From contig JAGMVK010000001.1 in NCBI GenBank assembly GCA_020747065.1, positions 2,604,001-2,668,000 of the forward strand: a stretch of DNA of 64,000 bases. Direction: 5' to 3'. Below, piece by piece: positions 21,234 to 32,772 of this stretch. This DNA comes from Cadophora sp. MPI-SDFR-AT-0126. Taxonomy: Eukaryota; Ascomycota; Leotiomycetes; Helotiales; Ploettnerulaceae. The translations under genes and the position numbers were made by a program. The notes beneath the pieces were generated by a model. It was not told where the DNA came from. It did no database searches and saw nothing but the letters and a program-made list of their open reading frames with translations. Positions within the stretch are counted from its first letter, which is position 1, and each line of letters opens with the position of its first letter.

Positions 21234-21857
21234 AGAAGAATAAACCCAACGAAGCAATTAGCATGTTCTGTTTCCTCTACATTCTGTCACTGCAGGCATT
21301 TCGTCTCGCGACCGCTGATCTCCCACGTGGTTGATCAATGATCTCTAGCTTCCAGCTCGTGCATCTTTTTTGGCTTCTGTACCCGTTCTATTCAGTAAGA
21401 TCTGCAACTTCTCCTTTAGTCAAAGGTCCTGTCTGTTTGCCCACCTGTGGCGCGCGCTCAAACATGATGTTCACGAATATATCATGGCATGCGGCTTTCT
21501 TTGACCAAAATACCTATGGAAGCTCTGTCCAAGAGAACATCATGCTGGGGAGAGGAAGCTACATCGGTTTCGGAACTGTTTTAAAGGAGTTCTTGAATTT
21601 AAATCTGCTCAAGACATCTCGGATCAGCCGAGATATGCCAAGAGGCGTTCCTAGGAGCCAGATGTGTTTCGAAACAAAGGCTGCTTGCATATCTTGGAAT
21701 CCAAGGTCCTGGTCTAGCGAACAAAGAATCGCCTTTTCTTTCTCGCTCTGGATACCAAAGTACTCCTTTGCAATGGGAACTTTAGCTGTTCGATATCGTC
21801 TCTCCTGCAAACATTTCAAAATCCTAGCATCCGAAAATAACTCGCACATCATCCAGG
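21234..21857. other. Intergenic gap, nothing recognised
   Basis: 624 bp between RRP12 and the next gene. A 240-codon plus-strand open frame starts at 21338 but runs out of frame through the start of the gene at 21858 and has a non-coding composition (many Cys, Ser and rare residues). Confidence 0.4.
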
Positions 21858-22938
21858 ATGGACAGAACAACCTCCATTGCCATCATTACGGTGCTTGCTG
21901 TTCTTCTATGTATCTTCATCGTCACATCTTCTGGTCTATTCGTCCTTCTTCATCGAACACAGTCCGCAGTTATTCGAACACAGTCAGCCCTAGATTCTGC
22001 CCAAACTTGGCGAAGATTTCCACTCGTCCCAAAGCAAGCACCTCGAGAAGGATGGGATGAAGGTACCGTTCGAGATTCATTTATTGGAATAAAGCACGAG
22101 CTGGACAATTACATCCGCAAGTGGATACTTGATGGATATGATACCGCCGTACCAGGTGACGACTCGCCGTCTAGGATAGAAGGTATTCTCTTCAAGCCAG
22201 GAGATGCTCCAAAGGGTCACAATGACGACCAAGATAGCAGGCTGTTCCCCAACCCGCGTGAATACACTCCCGACGAGATCCATTCTCTGCTTCAGAACCA
22301 TTCAACTCGAGAACCTATCATAAGCCACATTTTCATGTCGATACTTTTGAAAGCTGTTTCTCTCGACACTTCGGTCAATGCAAGCCTTCTCCCTCTCAAT
22401 CCCACGGAATTGTGTGATCTTTACCGATTACGCAAGGCGACTCGAGGAGTCCACCGTAAGCTTCCATCTTTCATATATTCCTTGAGTCGTAATTCGTTCC
22501 AAGACTGACTCAAATGGTATTCAAGTCTGGGAGCATGAAACGCATATCCACCATTACGCTGCTTACCACGCCAACGATCGAAACGAAGAGACGCAATCTA
22601 TGTTAATCGACTTTTTCGACTCACTTCTCGAGCCGTATATCAAAGATACAGGTGATAGCTTTGAAGACAGCCTCAGTCGTAGAAGTGACCTCAGAAAAAT
22701 TCTCGACGGAGCAGCTGATTTTGGCATCAAAGCGTTCGGTTGCCCCTATCACGAATTCAAATATATATGGGGAGAGCGAGACATACATAACATCTTGATC
22801 TATCCGGAGCTTTCGACTACAGTGTATGAATTTGGTCGGATTGCAGGAATAACAAAGATGGTGGAGGCTCAGGATGTTCCCGTGGTTCGGAGCGCGGCAC
22901 CGGTGGTTGAAGCAACGGTATCTACAAGCGCTGATTAA
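21858..22938 (+). CDS. Uncharacterised single-pass membrane protein (lineage-specific)
   Basis: Not assigned to a known family. Two exons: 21858-22455 and 22526-22938 (intron GTAAGC, GACTGAC branch, TTCAAG), total 1011 nt, 336 aa. After a short N-terminus (MDRTTS) comes one hydrophobic helix about residues 7-31 (IAIITVLAVLLCIFIVTSSG), probably a type II anchor. The rest looks soluble: WRRFPLVPKQAPREGWDEG, a TVRDSFIGIKHELDNYI helix and YTPDEIHSLLQNHS. In exon 2 there are WEHETHIHHYAAYHAND and two further helical stretches, LIDFFDSLLEPYI and YHEFKYIWGERDI. It resembles the large set of uncharacterised fungal proteins with an N-terminal anchor and helical body found near variable regions. No signal of pseudogenisation. 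Confidence 0.6.
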
Positions 22939-23697
22939 CTTACAGGCCGATATGGGCGGAAGAACCGTCAGATTGGACAGAGCATGGCAGTTTGGATGCG
23001 GGAGTCTCGTTTTTTCTTTGAAATGTTTCGAGTTTAGTGTTTTCAGTGGAGTGTTTTCGGGGTAGTGCTTTCAGTGTAGCGATTTCAGTGTTTTCAGTGT
23101 AGTGTTTTTGGGGACATGTACAATATTTCCTTCATCCTCTACCACTTTGGTGAATCTACCTATTGTGCCGAATGGAAGCCATGCAATCATCCTACTGCAC
23201 ACTGTAACTAGACGGTCGATTTGATCCGATCCCAATAGTTGTCTACATCACACCTCCTTGAGGATGATCTTGCCGAGTGGCGACAAGACTGAACATTACA
23301 TGAATATCGTCTCGCGATCTCCGACTTGGTGTTATTTGTGGGCGTACAGCCGACTTCTTGGCCTCGCCATGTTTGTTTCCAAGTAGGCCCAAAAGTCCTC
23401 TCAAGATACCAGATCTAAGACATCAGTGACTGTGGGCCAGAGGCAAAGTGAAATCTTTCCAGGACCCGGCCGTGTTAGACGGCATACAGTGTCCCAGACT
23501 GCCAGGCCCATCACCCAGCAAAGTAAGTAGCCAGATGATACTTAAACAGCTTCCACCAGTCTTTCGACAAGAATATTCCAGCAATAAATTTCACATTATC
23601 ATCATCATCATCGATCCACAGTCACTCCGAGTACAGCACATTCGAGCGTTTCTGACGACTCTTACTCAATTTCCATTCGAATTCCTGCACCCTTCCC
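22939..23697. other. Intergenic gap with tandem repeat
   Basis: 759 bp between two plus-strand lineage-specific genes. Apart from the G/T-rich repeat at 23031-23112 I see no gene. A frame starting at 23448 runs into the next gene out of frame. Confidence 0.4.
23031..23112 (+). repeat. Degenerate tandem repeat, AGTGTTTTC-type units
   Basis: About eight imperfect copies of a roughly 10-bp unit built from AGTG, TTTTC and GTAG blocks, in 82 bp just downstream of the uncharacterised membrane-protein gene. Strongly G/T-biased on the plus strand. Units vary in spacing, suggesting replication slippage. Confidence 0.7.
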
Positions 23698-24215
23698 ATG
23701 GAGGCTGTAATCGGAATAGGAGTAGAGGCGGGACTCAAGGCAGTCAAGGCCCTCACCGCACTCATCCAAGAAGCACAAGATGTGCCAGATCTCGTCGCGG
23801 ACATCAGAGATACTGCGCATCACTTCCACGCCATACTCGATGCCTCGAATGAGCTACTGAAGGTTCGCTATCCCAACATCAAACAGTGCGGAGACATGCT
23901 ATCTGGTCAGAAGACATGTATGAAGCACCTCAAAGCCATCGCAGAGATACTTCAACGCTATTTCAACACCAAGCCCGGCTGGTCTCGTATGGCTGATAAC
24001 ATGATATTCGTCATTGGCCCGAAAAAGGACCTAGTATCACACTTGGAGGATTTGACCCGCCATATTGGTTACTTTGGGACACTGATCGAACAGTAAGATG
24101 ACGCAGCCATGAGTTATGATATGGCTCGTTTACTGACCGCAGAACAGACTCAGAGCCAATGCCCCGAAGAGAACAATCTCGCCCCCAGTCTTGCAGACTC
24201 AAAGACCGGTTATGA
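23698..24215 (+). CDS. Small helical protein resembling an orphan fungal STAND N-terminal domain
   Basis: 155-aa product from exons 23698-24092 and 24143-24215 (GTAAGA donor, TTACTGAC branch, CGCAG acceptor; 468 nt in phase). The N-terminus MEAVIGIGVEAGLKAVKALTALI followed by VPDLVADIRDTAHHFHAIL and a run of amphipathic helices resembles the effector-type N-terminal domain of fungal STAND/NLR-like proteins (the PF17111-like group). No NACHT, NB-ARC, ankyrin or WD part follows: the protein stops shortly after a basic, polar tail (PRREQSRPQS). It may be a stand-alone domain, or the stub of a truncated receptor. The family call is inference. Confidence 0.5.
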
Positions 24216-24575
24216 GCATCGACCAGTATGCATACATAAACAGCACCGCTTCCAACAACACCTCCGGCGAGTAGTCCAAGTTCGTTGATACGTATGTTTG
24301 AAGGGCAGGCCCGGCTCGAAAGACGGGGAGGTTATCAAGGGAAGCAAGGCCGACGGTCAGTTGCAGTATGACAACGTTTCTGGTGGACGGATGGAGGGTT
24401 TCGCAGATTTGTGCTTGGACAATGATGGAATGTTTTTGCAAGTTATTGATTTCGGAAAGGAAATACGCAATAGACACTCATTATGATACCCATTTGTTGT
24501 TAAACTATTTCATGCACGTTCTGCCCTGATCATGACAGCCTGGAGAAAGGTCCTTCATCATCCATACTTTGCTTA
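24216..24575. other. Intergenic gap, nothing certain
   Basis: 360 bp between convergent genes. A minus-strand open frame (24199-24477, 92 codons) crosses it, but has no start context, intron or family support. Confidence 0.35.
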
Positions 24576-25764
24576 CTAGTACAACTGCATTGGACACCCC
24601 TTACTCTCGGGATCCATCTTCTCTCTGACCACATCCAGCATCAACTTTATCAAGTTCCCTTCTACCTCCCCGCTCTCGTCCTGATACAACTTACTGCCCT
24701 CCTCCGGAATTGCAGGCGGACAAACGTACAACCCTCCGTCCTCAGTTTCCGTCGCACAAAACATAGCACTAACTGCCCCCTCCCATTGGTCCTTCTTAAA
24801 CGGCTTCATCCCCACACTCATCGCATATCCCGCAACCGGGTACGGCTCGTGAATTTCCTCCGTGCTCATCTTGGTATCCACGAATCCAGGATGCACGCTA
24901 TTCGCAAGTATGTTCGGATACTTCTCTTTGAGATGCTTGTTGAGGTACTTGGCGTAAAGCATTTGTGCTAGCTTAGAGCGGCCGTATTGGCCGTTTGGTC
25001 CAAGATCCTGGTTTAGTTCGTCGAGGCTGGCGAATTTACAGTCGCTGGGTGTGGCTTGGTGCGAATTGGAGCCGAACATCACAAGCCGGACTTTGTCCTC
25101 AGGATATGTCTTTGAGGTGGACTTGAGTAATGGGAGGAGATGCGAAGTGAGGATTACATGGCCCATGTGATTGACAGCCATGTGTCTGTCGACGCCATAG
25201 GAAGTGAGCTGATAAGTCATAATTCCGCGGGCGGCGCAGTTGACCAAAATGTCGAGACGATCGGTAGAGTCTGTGATTTGCTTTGCGATGCTGGGGATGG
25301 ATGCCCAGTCGCCCATATCAGCTTGAAGGAATCTGACTTTGGAGGTGTAGGAGGAGCCGAGGGTGGAAGATATGTCTGAGGAAGCGCCATCGAGACTTTC
25401 TTTGGTGCTGCCTATGATGACTTTTGAGATTTCATGTCAGTTTCCAATATATACTTGGACGTGGAGCAATGATTAATGTAAGAGAGATGTGCAACGTCAG
25501 GGGCTTACATAATTTCTCGATATTCTTTTCCAGAAGTGTATGGGCACACGCATATCCGATTCCCCTCGAACCACCCGTGATGACTGCAACTTTATGGCTC
25601 TGGTCTGAGACCGCTGCCAGTGAGAACTGGTTTGCTTTTGAAGCAAGAGAATGACTATAGGTACTTCAGTACAAAATATCCTCTCGGAAAAGGCACGCAT
25701 CAGCTTACGTTCCGCCGAAGTTCTCTGCGATTGTGTTCTTGACGGTGTTTGCTATTGACGCCAT
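24576..25764 (-). CDS. Short-chain dehydrogenase/reductase (retinol dehydrogenase-like)
   Basis: NAD(P)-dependent Rossmann-fold oxidoreductase, substrate unknown. Exons 25764-25709, 25654-25509 and 25420-24576, total 1047 nt, 348 aa. The cofactor motif TGGSRGIG (TGxxxGxG) is about residue 50. LDILVNCAARG stands where NNAG is usual, so the second Asn-Ala-Gly position is altered. The catalytic YGRSK (YxxxK) is about residue 212, with SNSHQA in place of the usual catalytic-serine stretch, and a VHPGFVDTKM motif follows. The length and the QAD-x-GDWASI segment fit the WWOX/retinol-dehydrogenase-like subgroup common in fungi. Introns have GTAAGC donors and an AACTGACATG branch site. The short exon 1 (MASIANTVKNTIAENFGG) could help localisation but has no clear targeting signal. 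Confidence 0.85.
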
Positions 25765-27420
25765 TTTTTGAGAATCCTTTCCTTGCCTGTGGTTGTCTAG
25801 AGTTCAGTCGAAAGTTTGCTCAGATCTTGAATGAATATTTGACAGAATTAAAAGGGAAATAGGTCAATATTTAAGCTAGATCTGTGATACTCATGTAGCA
25901 GATGTCATCACACTGATGACGACCTTGAAATTACCTGGAGATGAAGCGACACCCTTAGTTTTCAAGGGTCCAATTGACACAGCTTGGGTACTGGTTAGGT
26001 ACCCCCAACATCGCTCTCTTACATCTTTCCTCCTGTGGCCGTGTTTGATGATTGGTGAGCTCATCAAATCGACTGTCGTCATCAACGAGTTGGGCACGTG
26101 ACATATCGCTTAAAGCAAGCCCCCTTTTGTTTTGTTGACACTGAACCGAATTAGAAGCGGTCAACGCTTCGTGCTAATCTTGTCATTGTAACCAACCTTG
26201 CAGGAAATAAAAGTTTGTGGAAGCGTTACCCTATGATTATCCCCGAGCATAAGATATGTAGAAGAAATGATCAGCAATTCGGTTTGAGAACCTGGACTCA
26301 GCTTGGCTTCAAGTCCATTCAACTGCCGAAAGCTGAGAAAACTTTTGAAAAGGCATCGGGGGCAGTTCCCCCCCTCTGATTCTCGAGCTACGAGACTAGC
26401 AGTTCCCAAAAAGATTTGCTGGTGAGCTGCACGGGACAATATTCTCAAAGTATGATCCTGTCAGCACAAGCCGAAAAGTAATCGCTCCACTCCAGCCACA
26501 ACCATCGTAGAATCCCGAATTTAAATCGATACTCAATTTACACATCACGAAATTCGACCCAATCCCAAACCACAAGAAATCCCACAAATCCAATGCAGAA
26601 AGGACCAATATTGTTTTGACCCACATGCTCAGCTCAAACTGGCCACCTATCAGCCGCCAGCCTGTACTGTACACCGTCTATTCCCATCATCGACTCAGTT
26701 CCAACCGTCCGCATCAGTTGGTAGGACATCCTTTCCGCTGAAGCTATGTGTGTACCTGGTCAGGGTGAGGCTGGGAAGTACTACTTTCGTTGCAGAAGGA
26801 GCGATGACGATGGCAAGCTGAGAGGCCAGGTCGAAGCAGGTCGTCGCTAGATACAATTGAATTTGCGTTGAAGGAGGAGCGTGGCCGCTTGAAAGCAGTC
26901 AATTCGTGTTGGGAGTTTTGCATGTTCTGTCAGACCTTTGTGATTCCTGCATTTGCTGGAAACAGGCAGTGATGAGAAGCGAGAGTGATTTTGGTGACAG
27001 AGAAAGTCTTTAATTGATCTTATGACTACACAAGCTCTTGAACTTGAGATAAATGGGATAGTTTCGGCACCGAAATGAGGACTACTTGTTATTGTCCGAT
27101 CCATTAGCATGCAATACATGATTCCGTAAGGAGACATGGTGGCATTATGCTCCAGACAGCCATTTCCAGTAGTATTTGTACACGAACAAGCAGGCCGTAG
27201 GCAAGAGAATCGGAACGGTCCCGGAACTCGACGAAGCGAGATTCTACGACGTCCATTGGATTTATGGCGTCGAAAGCAAAGAATCTGAGAACTGATAACA
27301 AAGTCTCAAGATTACACTCATGAAGCAGATTAAAGCAACCTGAATACATGCGGCCGTTTCTCATGCCCATCCAGCCTATCCTTCAATCCAATGCAAACCG
27401 ATTCAAGCAAATCAATCAAA
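25765..27420. other. 1.66-kb gene-free stretch
   Basis: Between the dehydrogenase start and the xanthine dehydrogenase stop. It contains only short open frames on both strands (longest under 100 codons), no splice pattern that links them, and no RNA gene that I can recognise. Confidence 0.4.
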
Positions 27421-30400
27421 TCAAATCGCAATAAAAAAGCTCTTCTCCCCCTCCCTCGGCGTAACCAGCGCCCTCTTCACAATCGGATCCACACAACTCG
27501 TCCTAATCCTCTCCGGCGTGGCCGGACTCTCCAAAACCAGCAGTCCGTCCCCTTTAGTATCCTTCCCGACCTCAGCCGTAACACCGTACTGGCTCCTAGC
27601 AGCTTTGAGCGCATCGCGAATAGCGAAGAACACAACACTGCCCATGAAGAGCGGTGGCTCACCAACGCCTCTGCTGCGCTGGACTGTGCGGAGGTTCTCC
27701 CAGGTGACGTCTTTGAGGAGAGATACGTTGAACTCTTGCGGGATGTCGCGGAAGCCGGGGATTTTGTAGGCACCGGGGCCGCGAGTGGCGAGTTGGCCTT
27801 TCATGGGACCGCCTCGGAACCAGAGAGATTCTTCGGTGGTGAAAAGGCCCATGCCTTGTACAAAAGCTCCTTCGATCTGGCCGTAGTCGATGGACGGGTT
27901 AATCGAGCGACCGATGTCCATTTTGACGTCTGCTCGTCGACATGTCCAGTCACCAGTCAGTGTGTCAACCTCAACCTCCGCGGCAGAGACACCTTGAGTG
28001 AAGTAGTAGAACATCATTCCAGTATTAGGTCCCCAAGTATATCCAATGTCAGGGGTCTTGTAAAATCCGTTTGCTGAGAGATTGACTCGCTCGAAGTAGG
28101 CCGCGCTGGCAAGTTTGCTCATCGGAGCATCCTTTCCGAATTTCTCTCGGAATGGTGCAAGTCGTTCATTGAGCTGGGCACAGGCATTGAATATTGCGTA
28201 ACCATTCAGATCTGACGAAGCAGATGCGGCAGTTGACGACGTGTTTGCCACTGTGTTGGTGGCAGTCTCCGAGATAAAGACATCTTGCAACGGCACTCCC
28301 AATGCTTCGGCTGCAATCATCGTCATCTTTGTATGAAGACCCTGCCCCATTTCCGTTCCACCATGAGCTACGAGAACCGAGCCATCATGGTAAATATGAA
28401 CCAAAGCACCAGCCTGGTTGAGGAACAGCGCGGTGAAAGAGATACCAAATTTCGTTGGGATGAGAGCAAGACCTCTCTTCTTCCACTTATGCTCAGAATT
28501 GAACTTGGTTATGGCTTCTCGCCGCTCCGCATAATTCGATTCTTCTTGTACTTGCTTGTACATAATTGGAACGTGCCAATCCTTGAGACCTGGGTATTGT
28601 TAGTACTGGAGACATATTAGTTGTGAAGCTGTTGCACTTACTCTGATTGAAATGCGTCTCCTCATCCGGCTTGTAGAAGTTGATTTCTCTTAGCCTTTCA
28701 ACAGGAATATCCAAACGATCCGAAATCTCCTCAATATAAGACTCCGCGATGAAAATACCCTGCGGTCCTCCAAAGCCTCGGAATGCCGTATTGCTCATCG
28801 TGTTGGTCTTCGCTAGTCTGCCTCGGACATCAACATTAGGGATAAGGTAGCAGCCATCGATATGGGATAATGCTCGATCGCAAACAGCAGCGCTAAGATC
28901 CTGCGTCCAGCCACCGTTGCAGAAGATATCGGCATCCAGAGCTTGAAGCTTTCCATCCTTGTTCACTGCTACTTTCCAGTGCGCAAGGAAGGGATGTCTT
29001 TGGCCGGATGTCACCATATCTTCATCGCGGTTCAGCATGCAGCGAACGGGACGGCCAGTCTTCTTGGCAGCAAGTGCTACAATACAGGTAAGCTGTATGG
29101 ATCTGGTCTCTTTGCCGCCAAAGCCACCGCCTAGACGCTTGACCTTCGAAACGACTTTGTTGGCAGCAACGTCGCAGACTTTTGCAACGTAGGTTTGTCT
29201 ATTGAGCATCAGTCTAACTTCTTCTTCAAGTAAAGGAAAAGAGAGCCTTACGTCTCGGTCGGATTCTGGGTACTGGCATAAATCTCCATCTCACCGTCCT
29301 CGGGCTTCGGTACAGCAACAACTGCATTGGTCTCGAGATAGAAATGCTCTTGTCCACCCATCCTGGTAACTCCAGTGAAGACATGGTCAGCAGTCTTGAA
29401 CGCTTCTACTGTGTCACCCTTCTTGATGTATCTGTAATGTTCAAAAAAGCTCTCTTTCTCGATTGCTTCCTCGATCGTGAATATAGCTGGAAGTTCTTCA
29501 TATTCGACCTTCACAGCTCTTGCACCAAGTGAGGCATGGGCGGCACTGTCGGCTAAGACGATGCCAATTGGTTGACCTGCAGTGAAAACCTCGTTGACCG
29601 CGAAGAATGGCTCATCGCAGACGGGAGCTCCCCAGTAATTTGCTTCAGGCGATGGCATGTCGGTATGATCCACGAATCGCACAACACCAGGGACGTCCAT
29701 TGCAGGCGAGTAATCTACCGATATAATCTTGGCATGGGCCTTTGTTGAGAGAACCAGACATCCATAGAGTTCATTCTTCTGCACAGGAATATCGTCGGTA
29801 TATTGAGCTTCTCCAGTTGTTTGCTTTAACGCAGCGACATGAGGATTCGCTTTTCCAAGGACGTTCTGTTGATAAGCGACAGTTGCATCACGGTCTTCCT
29901 TGCCCGTAGATATGGACCTCTCGATCTCTGCAATGACCTCTTCATCCAAGTCAGCGTCCTTCACCTCAAGCTTTGAGAGCACTTCATGGTAGAAGCGGTA
30001 GAAGAATCCCAATGCAAGTGACTTCCGGTAAGTTGCCATCCCGCCAGGAACTCCAAAACGAAGATCAAAATCCTGTTCCAGCGCATTCATGGTGCCTTCC
30101 AATGTCGCTGGATCTATCAAGGATTTGCCAACAAGATAGGCTCCGGCAGTCTTCGCGGCCACAGTCGTAGGAGCCATGCCACCATACACAAGATCGGCAC
30201 TTTCGACCACATGCATATCACTCAGTGAGACACGAAGGGCAGCATTTACAATCGCAATATCGTCATCCTTCCTCTTCGCCTGTTTGAAAGCCTGGAAGAA
30301 CTCTCCCTTCTCGCTTGTGACCGGAATCCGGATGCTTGCTATAATGGCATCTGGTGGCAGAGCAGTCATCCGATATCCCTTGAAGAACTGAGCCATTGGA

Positions 30401-31635
30401 ATCTCAGTCTCCTTGTCCAATGACTTAGCCACAATGATGGCATTGGATGCCACGAAGACGGGATTGAGATCAGAGATAGGAGAGGCAGTAGCCAGATTTC
30501 CAGCTGGTGTCCCGACATTTCGGATTTGACGTCCCGCAAAGTATTTCAATTGCTTATGGATTGCGGCAAACACTTGCCCTTTTACAGGACCATAGTGCTC
30601 AACAGCTTTGAGTGCAATCGCCTCCAAATCTGTGAGAATGACATTGCCACCAATTTCAAGGTGGTCATCCTTGAAGGTGTATTGACGCAACTCTGGAATA
30701 TCACCGACAAATACGGAGGCTGTATACTGCATGCCCTTGAACTTGATCTCAATCTGTGTCTCTGTAGAACCTCCAATGATCTTGGCTGAAGGATAGACAC
30801 TCTTGATCTCCAGGAGCTGTTCCACGGTGACCGGCCGGTACCATCTCTTCCTCTTATTACCGAAAGCCAATGGTCTGAATTCGTGCTTGATAAGAGAGGG
30901 TGGGAAAATGAGCTCCGTGTCAGGGTTGTATTCGATGAATCCAGGTGGTGTGAAGCGCTTGATTGGCTGGTCGTCCTTGAAGCCATCTTTGCAGCAACCT
31001 CCCCCACCATTCCCATTCTCCATACAACATCCACCACCACCGTTTGCCTTTGCCTTTCCACAAGACTTGTCCACGCTGAACGTCTGAGCCGCATCCAATA
31101 TAGGTCGATATCCAGTACATCTGCAGAGGTTGCCGTCGAAAGCTTCCTCCACATCGTGTTCCGAAGGGCTCGAATCGTTCCGCAGAAGAGCATAGAGGCT
31201 CATCACGATACCTGGCGTACAGAATCCACATTGACTTCCATTTCCTTTTGCGATTCTCTCCTGTGTAGGATGCGGCCTCTTGGTATTTCCAATTCCCTCA
31301 ATTGTGATGACATGCTTCCCATCCACGCTGACCAGCGGCGCCAAACATGCATTCACACTCGCATGATAGATCTTCTTCGTTGTAGGGTTGAATTGTGAGA
31401 CCACGACAGTACAAGCTCCGCAACCTCCTTCAGCACATCCCAACTTTGTCCCTGTGAGGCCAATGCCGCGGAGGTATTCAAGGAGGGTCGTTTCGGGGTC
31501 GATATTGTCGATCACGACTTTGGTGCCGTTGAGGTAGAATCGAAGGCTATCATCAAAGGTAGTCGTTACGGAGGAGAGAGAGTGGGTGGCGGAGGGGGAA
31601 ACCGCAGGTTCTGGAGAGACAGCACTTGGTGCCAT
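27421..31635 (-). CDS. Xanthine dehydrogenase (purine hydroxylase I)
   Basis: Molybdenum-iron-sulfur-FAD enzyme that oxidises hypoxanthine and xanthine to uric acid; cytosolic or peroxisome-linked purine catabolism. Three exons: 31635-29252, 29198-28642, 28589-27421, total 4110 nt, 1369 aa, full length for the family. In order: the plant-type 2Fe-2S site (GCAEGGCGACTVV), the second cluster (QCGFCTPGIVMS and LCRCTGYRPI), the FAD domain with IIGGSTETQIEIKFK, then the molybdopterin domains. The latter show GGGFGGKETRS, AFRGFGGPQG, EMGQGLHTKM and the catalytic RGVGEPPLF (Glu). All key residues are present. The Lys/Cys/Gly-rich linker after the Fe-S domain contains repeated GGGCC motifs. A GATAAG core (minus strand, about 31970-31975) lies 340 bp upstream, in line with AreA-type nitrogen control, but one such hit is weak evidence. 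Confidence 0.96.
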
Positions 31636-32772
31636 CTTGCAGAGCAGGTAGACGTCGTTCGAAGGGGATGTGAGGTCTGCTATCCCTTGGTTGTCTCACT
31701 CCTATGGCACAATGGCCCTCTAGAACTGGATATCGCAACTTGTTGCCCGCTTGCTAGAAGATGGATTGGAGCAAACAATAACGAATCTGTCTGCCAGCCC
31801 TTCAGTCAATGATTGAAATTTGGCTGTTCCAAACTTGGTCCACAATGATTTATTGGAATTTGAGGGAAATAGAATGACAGAAATATGGTTGAAAGATAAG
31901 TAAAGACAAAGGGAATTGCTTCTTCTTACTCTTCCTCATGGACAACTAGTGGGCCGGCCGGCTGCGTTTGTCTTATCTAGGCCAATGTCGTGAAGGGCTT
32001 GACGGGAGCTCGCCGATGATCTGGCTGTCCCGCCATCGGTGAGTGTCGAGATGACGCTAATAGCGGGGTATCTATCCTGGCCCTGCGACGGTACAAGGGA
32101 GCAAAGAGGAAGGTACAGTGCCGTTGGGCTGGTAGGGCAAAAGCTTCTCTCAAAATGTATGAATATCATAACAAATGACACCTTCTCCAGGGCAAGAAAT
32201 TGTTTGAATCTAATGTACAGTTGCTGCAGAGTGCGTTTTGCTGTCTTTTAACAGCAGACTACGACTAGGAAGCAAAGAGCTTCACCAAATGCGCTACGAT
32301 GACACTCGCCCGAGCCGCTTCAATGATTGACCGGTGAACTCCGATGGGCCATAGGACAAACTATATGAGCGAATCAAAGACTTCAAATTAATAATTCTTC
32401 TCACTCCTTGATCTTTCTTCGAAACCCGCCTCTCGAGGAGAAGAAAGACAGGAAGGAAGGAAGGAAGGAAATAGATCGAGGTGGCAATTTGGTGATTGAT
32501 GCATGTAATGACTACCTACATCTGAAAGGTCCAGCCCCGCATATTCTGTGGCAACTCAAAATGTCCCAACATCTTGAACTATTTGTTTTTGAGGTCCTGG
32601 AGACTTCATATCCCAGGTCATCTCAAGCAAAAACTGACATGACGCTCATGTCAAAGTCCTGATTTTATGAATCGAAGTCATATGTGTAAGATTATGTTGG
32701 CGAAGATACTCTATTTGATGCTGTATTAATCTTTCCTGAGACAAAGGTAAGTTTGTTCGCTTATCCCTTTTC
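31636..32772. promoter_or_regulatory. Xanthine dehydrogenase 5' flank
   Basis: 1.1 kb between the xanthine dehydrogenase start and the 3' end of the beta-glucosidase gene. It includes a GATAAG core near 31972 and a (GGAA)n microsatellite at 32451-32471. I looked for a UaY-type TCGG-N6-CCGA site and did not see one. No gene recognised. Confidence 0.35.
32451..32471 (+). repeat. (GGAA)n microsatellite
   Basis: Five perfect tandem GGAA units in the gap between the beta-glucosidase and xanthine dehydrogenase genes. Confidence 0.8.

Noticed and set aside
21338..22060. 240-codon plus-strand open frame upstream of the gene at 21858
   Set aside because: It overlaps the anchored-protein gene in another frame, has an unlikely composition (many Cys, His, Arg and Ser) and no splice or start context.
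24199..24477. 92-codon minus-strand frame downstream of the STAND-like gene
   Set aside because: No promoter-proximal start, no introns, no similarity recognised; could be chance.
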